Position numbers and translations under genes: made by a program
Part shown: in pieces, positions 33,241 through 45,800 of the stretch
Numbering within the stretch: the first letter of the stretch is position 1
Layout: every line of letters begins with the position of its first letter
Notes under the pieces: model-generated
What the model saw: only the letters and a program-made list of their open reading frames with translations
Told to the model about the DNA's origin: nothing
The model's database searches: none
Source: Trichaptum fuscoviolaceum
Taxonomy: Eukaryota; Basidiomycota; Agaricomycetes; Hymenochaetales; Trichaptaceae
Length of the DNA: 64,000 nt
Assembly (NCBI GenBank): GCA_910574455.1
Contig: CAJSYZ010000002.1
Span: 6,347,390-6,411,389, forward strand
Direction: 5' to 3'

Positions 33241-36200
33241 ACGCACACCAAGGAATAGTTTGATCTTAATGATCTTGCCGTATTGCCCGATCCAGTCATG
33301 TAGGAGAGTCGAACCTTATCGAGGGGCTCGGGCTTGCAGGACTTGTTGTACAAGGTGAGTGCTGGGTTGGTTTGATGTGAGACTAAGTAGTCTTCGGAGG
33401 TGCACCAAGGCCGTCTCTGAGATTACCGCCAGCGGTACCTCAACCGCGAAGACTGGATGGTCAGATATTAGAGTGTAGACAAGATATTATATTGGTGTTA
33501 ACTACAGTGCAATATGTACATTATAATACACTAATGAAAGTAAAGGTCGGGCAGAGATAGCACGGCAGTCAACTTGACGAGCTGCTGATGTGTAGCTTAA
33601 CTTCTTCTTTGCAGTCGGCGCAGCACCACTAACCTGAGTTCGCGGCCCTTGAGTAAACTGAGTCGGTGTGCTTCCAGACGTCGAACCAGGCGAGTGATTA
33701 TGAGCGTATTTCAATCAATAAACAGCGTGATAGCACACCAAGATGATAGAATCCATCTCAGCTTAGGCTGATGGTCTCGCGAATGTTGGACGCCGTCGTT
33801 CTCACTGGGCGTGCGTGCCTCCCCGCTCAAAACGCTTCATGACCTCTGCCCTGCTTCGGGGCCATCATGCCCTTGCCATCCTTGCCTCTGCCGCTGCGAG
33901 AGAGCTTCTGTGGGAGGTAGTTGACCGAGCGTGAGTGGTGTCGCCATCGTGGCCAATGGTGTTGGATGGGGTGAGTGAACGAAAGGAGTTCTTGCGCGAG
34001 CTCAGCGAAGGGTGCATTTGGAGATTCGAGAGATGTGCTTGCGTCGTTGTCTGCGAGGATGCGTTGCTGTGAGGAAGGGAGCGAGTTAGCATGATGCTGG
34101 ACATCATGCACCATGCATTGTCAGGACTTGAGTTGTGCGAGTACTTGCTTTGTAGTAAGGTGGCTTGTGTTAAGAGATAGTGGTCGAAAGTAGAAAGACG
34201 CGTCGCATCCATAAACGGACTCAAGTTGACTCTTGCACTCAAATTTCATTCGACTTTCAATTACACACAGAGATTCCGAGTAAAAATCAATTAAATTGCA
34301 GAAAAGAATCTATCTACTATATCTCTAACACCTGAAGATATGTAGGCAAATTAATGAGGTGTAATGTAGAAGACAAATATAGCTTACCTGCTATAGATCC
34401 TTACGGACGAATATGACTATGGACTGCAAGTTAGAATTGGTTGAAGACGGAAGACGAAACAAGATTACCTTGCGACCCCGCAAATCAGGCGGCGCCACGT
34501 ACGGGCATAGTCTCGGTATGTACGAGCATAAGTTCCCCCTCTGGTTCCAAGTCGAGTGCTGCAAGTCCAAGTCGAGCGCCGTGTCCAGAAGACGGAGAAG
34601 AATTAAAAAGCGATGCAGTGGGTTAAAAGTCAAAAAGGAGTTTAAAGTGCCGGGCCCGGACTATTACATGCAATTAACTACGAAATCAAGAAAATAATCC
34701 TGGGATAAAGTCTGTAAGGCAATGGTCAGGTTGTGTTGGCCTGAAGGGAAAGGTCAGAAATGCAAAGACAAGAGAATTAGTAATTGCTTATCTTTCTCGC
34801 ACTCGACATGCGTAAGCCCCCGGATCCCAAGTTCAAATCCAAAATCCTAAACGTAACTATGGCAATGTTAAAGGACAGACGTAATGAAGAAGCAATGCAC
34901 TTACCAAGCGCATGGCGGCGCTTGCCAACCAAAAAAATTCCGAGCCCAAATTCGAAGCCATCCGCAAGCTCTAGGTACGCGTCAGCGAGAGGAAATCAAA
35001 GAAGAGAAGTTACGCGCCAGAGAAGAGCCAGGGCGGCATCGAGGAAAAGCAAAGGCAGTGTCGAGGACGGGGCTAAGAAAGACGCGTCAGCGGGCAGAGC
35101 GAAGAGCAAAGATAAACTTACAATTGCACCGCCGAAAGCGGAGAAGAAGGAAAGAGCCAACACCCAAATAGTAGAATCCCGACGGAGCGGGGAAGAGGCC
35201 AAGCTGTACCATTCTGAGAAGTGTGGGCGCACACACTTCAGACATCCACGGGAGCTACCCTACAAGGAGTCTGGCTCAGACGGAGAACAGCTGGGGCAAG
35301 AAGCCCAAGCGCTGCTTGGTGCGGGCACACAAGCTTATATCGTCTGTGAGACCTCGCTTGGATCAGGAGTCTCACGGCGAAGATCTGATGAGAACAGAAG
35401 AAGAGCAACCGCTTCACGGGCTCTGATTCCGCCGCTTTGCAGCTCGCATAGCTAGTGTCGATCAAGCACGTAATAAATTATTTTCTTCTTGCTATTCCGT
35501 CCTCCCTGCTGGCGTTTCGCCCTGCATGCACCGTCTCCTATAGTTCAGAAGTTGGTGCCCGTAGTTGCATAGCAGAAACATAGGAATTAATGCAAGTTCT
35601 CGAGTGAAGAAAGGTAGACTCATGCAAGTGTGTGCAATAGATTATCGCGCGTTCTGTGCGGCCTGTCATCGCTTATTTCATGCTTGAAACACTTCTGCTT
35701 TGGTGGAGACTAATATAAGAGATTACAGAGCTCCGATTGGTGTCAGGAAGCAGACATGGAAGGTCTAGACAACCCGCTGGTCGCTTGCCAAACGGACCCC
35801 ATTCCATGATTCTCTCGCTTGCAATCTACATGTAAATCCGCCAAATTAGGCGAGACCCAACAGCCTGACTGAAGATACTCACTGAAGATCCCTCTCGAAG
35901 GGTGTTTAAGCAGGCAAACTGGCTGCTGGCGAAATGAAACCCTCTTTGCAAGGATGCATAGCAGAGAGCATTGCCAACCTTCGGAGAAAGTCAGAGAGCG
36001 AAATGGGTGTATGGACCGTGTAAACTTCGCCAATTAGCCGATAAATGCTGTCGCTTATTGTAACAGATCTGCAAATCGGACAGAAATCTGTGTCGAAGAC
36101 AGAGGGGAACACCGGGAAATCTTGCTGCAATCATTTGCAAGTTCTGTCCCGTTGCATGAAATCCAGCCACAGAAACGCGGATTTCAATGCATTATTAGGC

Positions 36201-37824
36201 CAATATACACCTCCAGATTATACAGACAGGTATTGAAAGACTGCAGAACGGGGAGGATGGCTTAAAGACGAAGAATTCCACGGGCGGGAGAGAAAGCGCC
36301 CGTTGGACGGCACATAGCCGAGATCTCTATGTCCGCCGTGTTTAGGCCCGATTTTGCGTTACTTGGCGGTCCCGTGTGTCGCCTGAGCATAGAAGATGTT
36401 GTCAGAATGTGCAAAAAGAAATGTGTCAAGAAGGGTCAATGTGGAAGAGAAGAAACATGCAAACGACGGTTCACCACCGTTCTCATTCCCAATATAGCAA
36501 TCCTTTTTTGCAAACCTTCGTCTGTATGTTTTTGCACCTGCTGAGCAGATTTGGGGTTGTATATAGCTTTCAAATGTATGGTTATAGTGCTTTACTTGCT
36601 GTGCATGACTTGCACTCCCGCAAGCGGTGCACACGGAAGAATAAGCTTTAGGCGCAAATTGATGCACTGCTGCAATGAAGACTTCGACCCGAGATCCATA
36701 CGGGTGATTGGCTCAGCACCCCTGAATGCTGCCAGTGTGTCTCCTTCTCTTGGTTGTCCGGCCTCACGGAGACAATTGCTAACTGGATCTTGCTACTCGA
36801 AGAGGGTATGGAATACAATACTTTCTTGATTTTTTATGCATCCAGATATGCTGCAAAGTACATTCCTGAATTGAACGCGCAGCTGCTTCTCAAAGACTGT
36901 GTCGAGGCATCTAGCCAAAGAGGGCTAGCGTCTCAGGGACATGGTTCCCCTAAAGCCGCCACCTTCGGAGGTAGTTTACCGCCCCGTGTTGCCCGTGCAG
37001 ACAATTCTTTCATTTCCAGAGCTGAGACTCGAGAGTCAGACGGGCGATTGGTGCACGGCCCTGAATTACGTTTGGTACCTTCTGTACATGTCTTCAATCT
37101 TGAGAAACCCGTGCATAGCTTTGTATCCGCCAAGCGGCAGTCCGAGCGCATTGATGCAAAAACAAAGTGTGGGTGGTGATTGGCTGAGGGAGCTTCGATT
37201 TCTGAATTAGAAAACTAACTAATTCTGGCACCAAATTGGTGTTCCAGGGCCAGATGAGCGTTTGGTGTGATGTCCCTGAGTGCATGGTCCACATAGCATT
37301 GTATATATGGATTGACACCCTCCGAGCAGCAATATATATATGGATCAAAGCCCGCTGAGTGAGGCCTGGACAGCAATGTATATCAAGAGCGCGCGAGCAA
37401 CACTTTTGGGCACAGTAGAGAGTTGACGCAAGCGGTGTTGCACTATAGAACAAAAGAGATAAGCTAGAAGAAGCATTAGAAGGCTCCTGATTGTTCTGTT
37501 GTGACCCTGAGCTCCTCTGCGTCATTCAGAGGCACCTTCACTGAATTCCTGTAATGCAATATATATATGTATTTGACGCGGGCGAGCAGCAGTTTAGAGG
37601 CCTGACCAGCAATATATATATGTATCGACGCCGGGCGAGCGGCGCTTCTGAGTGCAGTTGCATCAACTTCCTTCAGCCGGCCTGACCCTGAGCGCGCGCA
37701 AAGCGATCGAAATTGACGGACGCACGAGATTAAGCGAGGAAAGAAATATTGCCGAGTAGAACTGAAGCGAGGCCTCTCGCAACTAGATTGGAATGCGTAG
37801 CTCGCACAGACCAAGGGCGATGGC
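33241..37824. other. Unresolved middle of repeat unit, copy 1
   Basis: Several frames are open but no gene could be fixed. On the minus strand 34212-33827 has an ATG (MDATRLSTFDHYLLTQ), a possible intron (GTGCAT...CTCACAG) and an end KQGRGHEAF. On the plus strand 34808-35455 is a 215-residue Lys/Arg-rich frame from a true ATG, overlapped by another 95-codon frame (34884). At 36329-36544 is a 71-residue Cys-rich frame (CKKKCVKKGQCGREETC). At 36941-37210 is an 89-residue frame. Around 37300-37640 an imperfect motif with GCAATATATATATG recurs four to five times. None of these has a recognised family. Confidence 0.35.
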
Positions 37825-37830
37825 TATAAA
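37825..37830 (+). promoter_or_regulatory. TATA box, copy 1
   Basis: GGCTATAAAGG lies 40 to 50 bases before a cluster of ATG codons (37871, 37879) that opens a candidate spliced gene. Identical in all three full copies. Confidence 0.5.
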
Positions 37831-37878
37831 GGCTTGCGCGAAGCGGAGACAAGTTCATTAGACCTTCATTATGCTGTT

Positions 37879-38462
37879 ATGCTGGCATATTCTCCCTTGA
37901 TGCTCCTCCCGTGTCATTGCTCTTCACGTTGCATCATTGCAGTTGCCTCCCCTCACTCTATTATACTCTTTGCCCTCACTATAATGGAGGTAAGTCCGTC
38001 ATGCGTAACTAGACAATATGTGGGTGCTTACACGGCCTATTTTTGCATAGATTATGTGTTTGCACCGAAGCTCTTCGCCGGACATTGTCTTGGGCCATCT
38101 ATTTGTGAGTTTATATGACTGTCTCGTGGTAGAAACAGTTACTTAAATTCTATTCAGGTTTTACTGGCGGACTCGGCGGGCGCTACGTGGGCGCCTAATC
38201 GTCGCAAGACGGTCTTTGTGCTGCAAATGCGCTGGTGCCATGGTTGCGCGTGCAATCGAGTCGACATGGTTGAGCCAGGAGTTCCTGAGTTCTGCACGCA
38301 GGACAGAGTGGTTCAAGCAATTGGCTGTGGTGCAGGTATGTCATTTCAGTTGGATTTGACAGAATAATTGATATTTACATACAGCAATGGCGAATGCGCG
38401 GGTGCACATTGCCTAGTATTGCGGCAGCATGCGTTCTCTTCACCATATGTGAGTTGTCCTGA
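37879..38462 (+). CDS. Candidate small spliced gene, copy 1, frame uncertain
   Basis: Three introns of typical size and sequence are visible: 37990-38050, 38105-38157 and 38336-38384. Reading from the ATG at 37879 gives a 124-residue protein (start MLAYSPLMLLPCH, end MANARVHIA, stop 38414-38416) with phase kept at every join. A second frame through exons 2 to 4 is also open and looks more like protein (EALRRTLSWAIYLFYWRTRR, ... WLSQEFLSSARRTEWFKQL, ... CTLPSIAAACVLFTICELS, stop 38460-38462), but no start for it was found because exon 1 is closed in that frame. Either the true first exon is elsewhere or the first model is right. No family recognised. Confidence 0.35.
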
Positions 38463-38720
38463 CTACGGACAGAGATAGTTCTGTCGCAGAAAGACAAGTC
38501 TGCCATCTTCGATTTGAGCCCGGGGACAAGACAATTGCAAGTTCAATAACTGCAACTGTTGGGCTGCGATGGCAAATGCTTGCTGGAGGCGGGCGGGTTT
38601 GACTATTGTGGCAGCATGCGTTCGATTGCCATAATGTGAGTTGTCTTGACTACGGACAGAGATAGAAGCATTGCTTACAATCATCTCGCAGAAAGACAAG
38701 TCTGCCAACTTCGATACTAA
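38421..38720 (+). repeat. Direct duplication of about 100 bases, copy 1
   Basis: GCGGCAGCATGCGTT...GTGAGTTGTC(C/T)TGACTACGGACAGAGATAG...CGCAGAAAGACAAGTCTGCC occurs at about 38421-38513 and again at about 38609-38707. The second copy has extra bases before CGCAG. Each copy contains what looks like an intron (GTGAGT...CGCAG), so the duplication may have copied an exon-intron border. Present in copies 2 and 3 too. Confidence 0.75.
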
Positions 38721-39030
38721 GCCTGCAATGGCGAGGACTTGGTTCCCACGTTGTAGCGGCCCGCGATGAGTTACATTAGCTACTGCACCGCGGCCGTAGT
38801 CGGTAGATAGAATGCCAAAGCACGGGGGAGGTCATGCCCGTCCGTGCTACAGCACCAACATGTACTGGAAGGGGGTCGTGGACTAGCGACGTTTTTACAA
38901 AATCGTGGGAATTCAGACCTTTTATGGCAATTTCAGGCACAAAATGTGTCACCTTAAGTTTAGGGCCAGTCTTATCTCTTGAAGCGACAAACAGCGACGG
39001 TTACGACGTCATCAAGATCTCAGCGCCCAT
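38721..39030. other. End of repeat unit, copy 1, no gene seen
   Basis: About 300 bases without a supported gene, leading directly into copy 2. Confidence 0.4.
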
Positions 39031-39850
39031 GATCAGAGTTAACTTTAGCCTCTGCGCACACGCAGTCCATGTCGGACTCGCGCCTTGTCCAGGGCGTACC
39101 TGCAGATCGAATCCGTGGACACAAGTGATGGCACACTCTTGTACGCAGCTGATATCCGACGTGACAGTGATCACTCCCAGCCGTCCTATCCTATAGCGTC
39201 GACGAGCGTTGTCCAACCGGGAATCCGGGAATGTTCGTTTCGCAGAGCGCCCACCGGCAGCCAGAGCTCCTCCGCCTCGCCTTGTGTTGTGCTCTATCCG
39301 ACCTCTGACAGCCCGCATCACATCAGCTTGCCGGTATGATGCGATGCGTCAGAAAGCCATATGTATCCTCCGTCCCTCAGACCCGCTGCAGGCCACCTGT
39401 TGTCCTAGGGGAGTATCCTTGTCTCTTTTCCTTTCCTTCACGAGTTCGACGTTCTTTAAGTCCGGCTCACCACGAGGTGCGTATTGCTTTTCCTCTTTGC
39501 GCGTTGGGCGGAGATACAGGACTGACGATGACACTCTCACTCCAGCCTGGCACGCTCCTGGAGAGCAACAAAACACATATAAATTATCCAAGTCGCACGC
39601 GGTCGACTGGGTATCCTTCGTTAATTTCCGTGATTTAGAGGTGCAGGGGCGCCGGTTGTAGTGGGAGAAACTCAGGCTGGCTGGGGAGGTGCATTCGTTC
39701 GTCTTCGTCTTCGTATTTCACAGGTGCGTAGCACTTATCTTTTCAGTCTGGAATGCTGGTTAATATTGCGTGTAGGTTTAATACAGCCATTTACTTCGTT
39801 TTTAACTCCTTCGTTCTTTACAAGCTTTTCGGTCTTTTCGCCCACACCTA

Positions 39851-42849
39851 ATGATGAGCCCCATACCCGAGCGCAAACGTGAGTGTCTCCGACTTTTCTT
39901 CCTCGTCTACGCAAAAGACTAACAAATTTGAGTTGTAGGCGCAGTGACTTCAACCAGTCTTGCGAAAGGAGATGCAGGGGCGGGGTCAGAGACGACTTCG
40001 ACCGCTGAACTCCCTCTGACGACGTCAGCGGCTTCGGCGACCAAGCTCTCTTCGTCTCTTTCTTCAACCAAATTTACATCCACGTCCGTAGTGGCATCCA
40101 CATCCACATCCAAGTCTTCATCCTCGTCAGTCGCAGCGACGTCCACCCCTTCCTCTTCATCAAAATCACGATTTACGAGTTCTACGATTACACCAAGCTC
40201 GAGCTCATCCTCAAGCCCATCCGCATCCGCATCCTCAACCTCATCCACGTCGTCGGGATTCACATCCTCGCGCACCCAATTCAGCGCGCAGACAGGAGCC
40301 GAGTCGTCGTCATCCCTGTCCCTGTCCCAGGCCAAGACGTCGAGCTCGTCTGCGACTTTGTCTTCAGCAAGTGAAACTGAAACGGCGACGTCAAGCGTCG
40401 TTGATGCGGATACTACGCCTGCGACCTCGGGGTCGAGCAGCGCGACGGACAAGGGAGGACAGGGTTCGTCTGTGAGCACGGGATTTATATCTGCGTCTGT
40501 GAGGACAAGTACGGATGCGGAGTCACGCAAGGTGTCCTCGTCTACGTGAGTTTTCTTGATTTTTTTATTTTGATTCCTCCTATTGACTTGATACATCTCC
40601 GCTTTGGTGCGGACAGGGTGTCTGAACCCGTACCTTCGACGACTGCGCTTACGAGGACGGGGTCGGAGGTGGAGGTATCGAGCTCAAGCTCGAGCGTGGT
40701 GGATGGGCTGACGACGTCTGCTGCTACTTTTCCTTCCGCGTCTGTATCCGCGTCTGCCATTGACCAGAAGGGCGAATCCAGTCTAGCGAGTGCAACCCAT
40801 GCACCGGCAAGTACGACTACGGGTTTACCTACGACAACGTCGACGCCCGCAACGGCGACCACGTCCTTGACCTCGACTAGAGCCCCGCTCAAATCGTCTT
40901 TGTCTTCCGCTGCGAACGCAAGTGCGAGTTTGGAAACCACGTCTACGTCCGCGGTTGGGTCGACGGGGGTGGTTGGATCGAGTTCGAGTTCGAGTAGCAG
41001 TGTGGTGGAGTCGGTTACCGCTTCTGCCACTTCTTTCGCTGGGACGAAAACGAAGACAGCGACGACGTCTGGCGCGAGCGCAAGCGCGTCCCTCGGTTCA
41101 TCGAGTTCAAGCACGGGTTCGCGCACGGGGAGACAGAGTACGAGCGCAAATGCGGCGCAATCGACTTCTTCAAGAGCGGCAGAGTCCTCGACTTCAACGG
41201 AGGCAGCGGCCAGCTCGACTGTCTCGACTGCTTCAGGGTCATTCGGGACCGGGTATGACGCCGACAGCGCGAGTGCGAGTGCGCGCCTCTCACCCTCGTC
41301 GGCGGCCGGTAGTATTTCGAGCGTGGTTAGCTCTGCGTCACTGGGAAACACGGGCGGTGTGCCTACGATCTCAGACTCAGCGTCAGTGTCGGACAGTGGT
41401 GCAGCTGCGTCTGCTACTCCTTTCGTGCCTAGCGCGTCTGTTTCTGTGTCCTCGCCGTCTGCAAGCCAGAGCCAGAGCATCTCCGCATCCGCCTCCGCAT
41501 CTCTGATCTCAAGCAAGCCACTTACGTCCGGGCGCTTCTCTACCACGACCACGACCTCGACCTCGACCTCGATCACTAAGAGCGCCAGTACGAGCGCCAG
41601 CGCGGAACCTAGTGGATCAACATCAGCGCTCGGCGGGTTCTCGAACACGGCTAGTGCGAGTGCGGGTGCGGGTGCGGGTGCGAGTGGGAGCGGTGTATCT
41701 TCCACTGGCACTCCATTTACCTCTGCCTCTGCCTCCGCCTCTGCATTCAGCTCTGCGCCTGTCTCAACCACTGCGAGCGTGTCTGCAAGTCAGAGCGCAA
41801 GCCTCTCATCGGCTTCGGCCTTCTCGCCCGGCAGCTCGGTGTCAGCGGTCTCTGAGTCTGCGTCTGCGTCTGCGTCTGACTCTGATTTGGGCACGGCATC
41901 GTTGGTGAGCGCGTCGGCGTCCCCGTCAGCATCGGAGGCGAAGACGAAGACCGAGTCACTCGTGCTTTCGGGGACGAAGAGCGAGTCGACGGTGCGCCAT
42001 ACGCGCACGACTGTGGAACCGACGACGCGGAGTACGTTTGCGTCTAGCGCGTCGCTGAGTGCAAGCGCGACGCCTTCTTCGGCGTCAGGGTCGTTCCTCT
42101 CCGCAGCGTCGTCAAATGCGGCCTTCTCGTTTTCAGCATCAGCATCTGTGTCCGGATCCGCAAGCGCACCCGTCAGCGTCAACACGTCGGTGACGTCACT
42201 CGTCCCGAGCTTCTTTACGCCTTCTTCGAGTGCAGAGGCGACGGCGTCGTCGACGACTCTGGTGCCGAGCTTCTTCACGCCGTCGACTGCCATACCCTCG
42301 GCTACTGGGGTCCAGACATCGAGCCGTGCAAAGCACACTTCAGATTCTTCGCCAGGCAAGACAGTGCACCGGTCGAGCAGCGCAAGCGCCTCGCAGGCGA
42401 CGTCCATCTCGGTTTTGCCTTCGGGCAGCTTTTCGGCCACTGCTGCGCCGAATGTGACGGTCTCTGCTTCAGCGTCAGGTCCTCAGATTCAGCGTTCTCG
42501 GGTCTGTCGTTTTCGGGGAGCGCAGGTTTGCCTAACAGCACGTCGACTGGGTTGCGCCCGAGTCTGTGGAGGCCAGGGCCCGGCAGCAGAATGAACATGC
42601 AAAATCCAGTAGTATATTATGATGTACATACTGTAGTTTATATTAATACAATGTCTTGTTTACACACTATGACCTGATGCAGAGAGCACACCAATTAAGA
42701 TCGACAGTAAGGCGCTGGCGGGTGGGCTGCAGTATGGGCCGACGGCTGGGTGGGTGCCGCTTGTGAGCTGGCTGAATGGACCGCAGAAGTATTTACATGG
42801 GCGTAATGAGGGAGAGGGATGGAGAATATTGAGGGGCTCGGGGGCTTAG
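39851..42849 (+). pseudogene. Ser/Thr/Ala-rich protein, copy 2, frameshifted
   Basis: Exons 39851-39878, 39939-40545 and 40617 onward match copy 1 in structure, with introns 39879-39938 and 40546-40616. At about 42478 one base is missing relative to copies 1 and 3 (GCGTCAGGTCC against GCGTCAGCGTCC). This shifts the frame, and the product then ends at 42594 after an Arg-rich tail, losing the conserved end (KIDSKALAGG, stop expected at 42847-42849). The loss could be real or a sequencing error in a long repeat. The amino-terminal half differs from copy 1 by many substitutions and small in-frame indels. Confidence 0.6.
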
Positions 42850-45800
42850 ACGCACACCAAGGAATAGTTTGATCTTAATGATCTTGCCGTATTGCCCGAT
42901 CCAGTCATGTAGGAGAGTCGAACCTTATCGAGGGGCTCGGGCTTGCAGGACTTGTTGTACAAGGTGAGTGCTGGGTTGGTTTGATGTGAGACTAAGTAGT
43001 CTTCGGAGGTGCACCAAGGCCGTCTCTGAGATTACCGCCAGCGGTACCTCAACCGCGAAGACTGGATGGTCAGATATTAGAGTGTAGACAAGATATTATA
43101 TTGGTGTTAACTACAGTGCAATATGTACATTATAATACACTAATGAAAGTAAAGGTCGGGCAGAGATAGCACGGCAGTCAACTTGACGAGCTGCTGATGT
43201 GTAGCTTAACTTCTTCTTTGCAGTCGGCGCAGCACCACTAACCTGAGTTCGCGGCCCTTGAGTAAACTGAGTCGGTGTGCTTCCAGACGTCGAACCAGGC
43301 GAGTGATTATGAGCGTATTTCAATCAATAAACAGCGTGATAGCACACCAAGATGATAGAATCCATCTCAGCTTAGGCTGATGGTGTCTCGCGAATGTTGG
43401 ACGCCGTCGTTCTCACTGGGCGTGCGTGCCTCCCCGCTCAAAACGCTTCATGACCTCTGCCCTGCTTCGGGGCCATCATGCCCTTGCCATCCTTGCCTCT
43501 GCCGCTGCGAGAGAGCTTCTGTGGGAGGTAGTTGACCGAGCGTGAGTGGTGTCGCCATCGTGGCCAATGGTGTTGGATGGGGTGAGTGAACGAAAGGAGT
43601 TCTTGCGCGAGCTCAGCGAAGGGTGCATTTGGAGATTCGAGAGATGTGCTTGCGTCGTTGTCTGCGAGGATGCGTTGCTGTGAGGAAGGGAGCGAGTTAG
43701 CATGATGCTGGACATCATGCACCATGCATTGTCAGGACTTGAGTTGTGCGAGTACTTGCTTTGTAGTAAGGTGGCTTGTGTTAAGAGATAGTGGTCGAAA
43801 GTAGAAAGACGCGTCGCATCCATAAACGGACTCAAGTTGACTCTTGCACTCAAATTTCATTCGACTTTCAATTACACACAGAGATTCCGAGTAAAAATCA
43901 ATTAAATTGCAGAAAAGAATCTATCTACTATATCTCTAACACCTGAAGATATGTAGGCAAATTAATGAGGTGTAATGTAGAAGACAAATATAGCTTACCT
44001 GCTATAGATCCTTACGGACGAATATGACTATGGACTGCAAGTTAGAATTGGTTGAAGACGGAAGACGAAACAAGATTACCTTGCGACCCCGCAAATCAGG
44101 CGGCGCCACGTACGGGCATAGTCTCGGTATGTACGAGCATAAGTTCCCCCTCTGGTTCCAAGTCGAGTGCTGCAAGTCCAAGTCGAGCGCCGTGTCCAGA
44201 AGACGGAGAAGAATTAAAAAGCGATGCAGTGGGTTAAAAGTCAAAAAGGAGTTTAAAGTGCCGGGCCCGGACTATTACATGCAATTAACTACGAAATCAA
44301 GAAAATAATCCTGGGATAAAGTCTGTAAGGCAATGGTCAGGTTGTGTTGGCCTGAAGGGAAAGGTCAGAAATGCAAAGACAAGAGAATTAGTAATTGCTT
44401 ATCTTTCTCGCACTCGACATGCGTAAGCCCCCGGATCCCAAGTTCAAATCCAAAATCCTAAACATAACTATGGCAATGTTAAAGGACAGACGTAATGAAG
44501 AAGCAATGCACTTACCAAGCGCATGGCGGCGCTTGCCAACCAAAAAAATTCCGAGCCCAAATTCGAAGCCATCCGCAAGCTCTAGGTACGCGTCAGCGAG
44601 AGGAAATCAAAGAAGAGAAGTTACGCGCCAGAGAAGAGCCAGGGCGGCATCGAGGAAAAGCAAAGGCAGTGTCGAGGACGGGGCTAAGAAAGACGCGTCA
44701 GCGGGCAGAGCGAAGAGCAAAGATAAACTTACAATTGCACCGCCGAAAGCGGAGAAGAAGGAAAGAGCCAACACCCAAATAGTAGAATCCCGACGGAGCG
44801 GGGAAGAGGCCAAGCTGTACCATTCTGAGAAGTGTGGGCGCACACACTTCAGACATCCACGGGAGCTACCCTACAAGGAGTCTGGCTCAGACGGAGAACA
44901 GCTGGGGCAAGAAGCCCAAGCGCTGCTTGGTGCGGGCACACAAGCTTATATCGTCTGTGAGACCTCGCTTGGATCAGGAGTCTCACGGCGAAGATCTGAT
45001 GAGAACAGAAGAAGAGCAACCGCTTCACGGGCTCTCAGGCTGATTCCGCCGCTTTGCAGCTCGCATAGCTAGTGTCGATCAAGCACGTAATAAATTATTT
45101 TCTTCTTGCTATTCCGTCCTCCCTGCTGGCGTTTCGCCCTGCATGCACCGTCTCCTATAGTTCAGAAGTTGGTGCCCGTAGTTGCATAGCAGAAACATAG
45201 GAATTAATGCAAGTTCTCGAGTGAAGAAAGGTAGACTCATGCAAGTGTGTGCAATAGATTATCGCGCGTTCTGTGCGGCCTGTCATCGCTTATTTCATGC
45301 TTGAAACACTTCTGCTTTGGTGGAGACTAATATAAGAGATTACAGAGCTCCGATTGGTGTCAGGAAGCAGACATGGAAGGTCTAGACAACCCGCTGGTCG
45401 CTTGCCAAACGGACCCCATTCCATGATTCTCTCGCTTGCAATCTACATGTAAATCCGCCAAATTAGGCGGAGACCCAACAGCCTGACTGAAGATACTCAC
45501 TGAAGATCCCTCTCGAAGGGTGTTTAAGCAGGCAAACTGGCTGCTGGCGAAATGAAACCCTCTTTGCAAGGATGCATAGCAGAGAGCATTGCCAACCTTC
45601 GGAGAAAGTCAGAGAGCGAAATGGGTGTATGGACCGTGTAAACTTCGCCAATTAGCCGATAAATGCTGTCGCTTATTGTAACAGATCTGCAAATCGGACA
45701 GAAATCTGTGTCGAAGACAGAGGGGAACACCGGGAAATCTTGCTGCAATCATTTGCAAGTTCTGTCCCGTTGCATGAAATCCAGCCACAGAAACGCGGAT

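Larger units (their letters stand above)
29401..39030 (+). repeat. Tandem repeat unit, copy 1
   Basis: First of 3.3 direct copies of a unit of about 9.62 kb. Anchor AGAGTTAACTTTAGCC occurs at 29405, 39035, 48652 and 58273, giving spacings of 9630, 9617 and 9621. From the left edge to about 32040 this copy is clearly diverged from copies 2 and 3; from there on it is almost identical to them. Confidence 0.93.

Noticed and set aside
34784..35455. Lys/Arg-rich frame as a ribosomal or nucleolar protein
   Set aside because: Two frames are open at once, copy 3 loses the first ATG, and no family motif is visible. Kept only as unresolved sequence.
40542..41771. 409-codon minus-strand frame as a separate acidic protein
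   Set aside because: It lies entirely opposite the Ser-rich exon and crosses its intron. Composition follows from the plus-strand codon pattern, and no splice or start signals support it.
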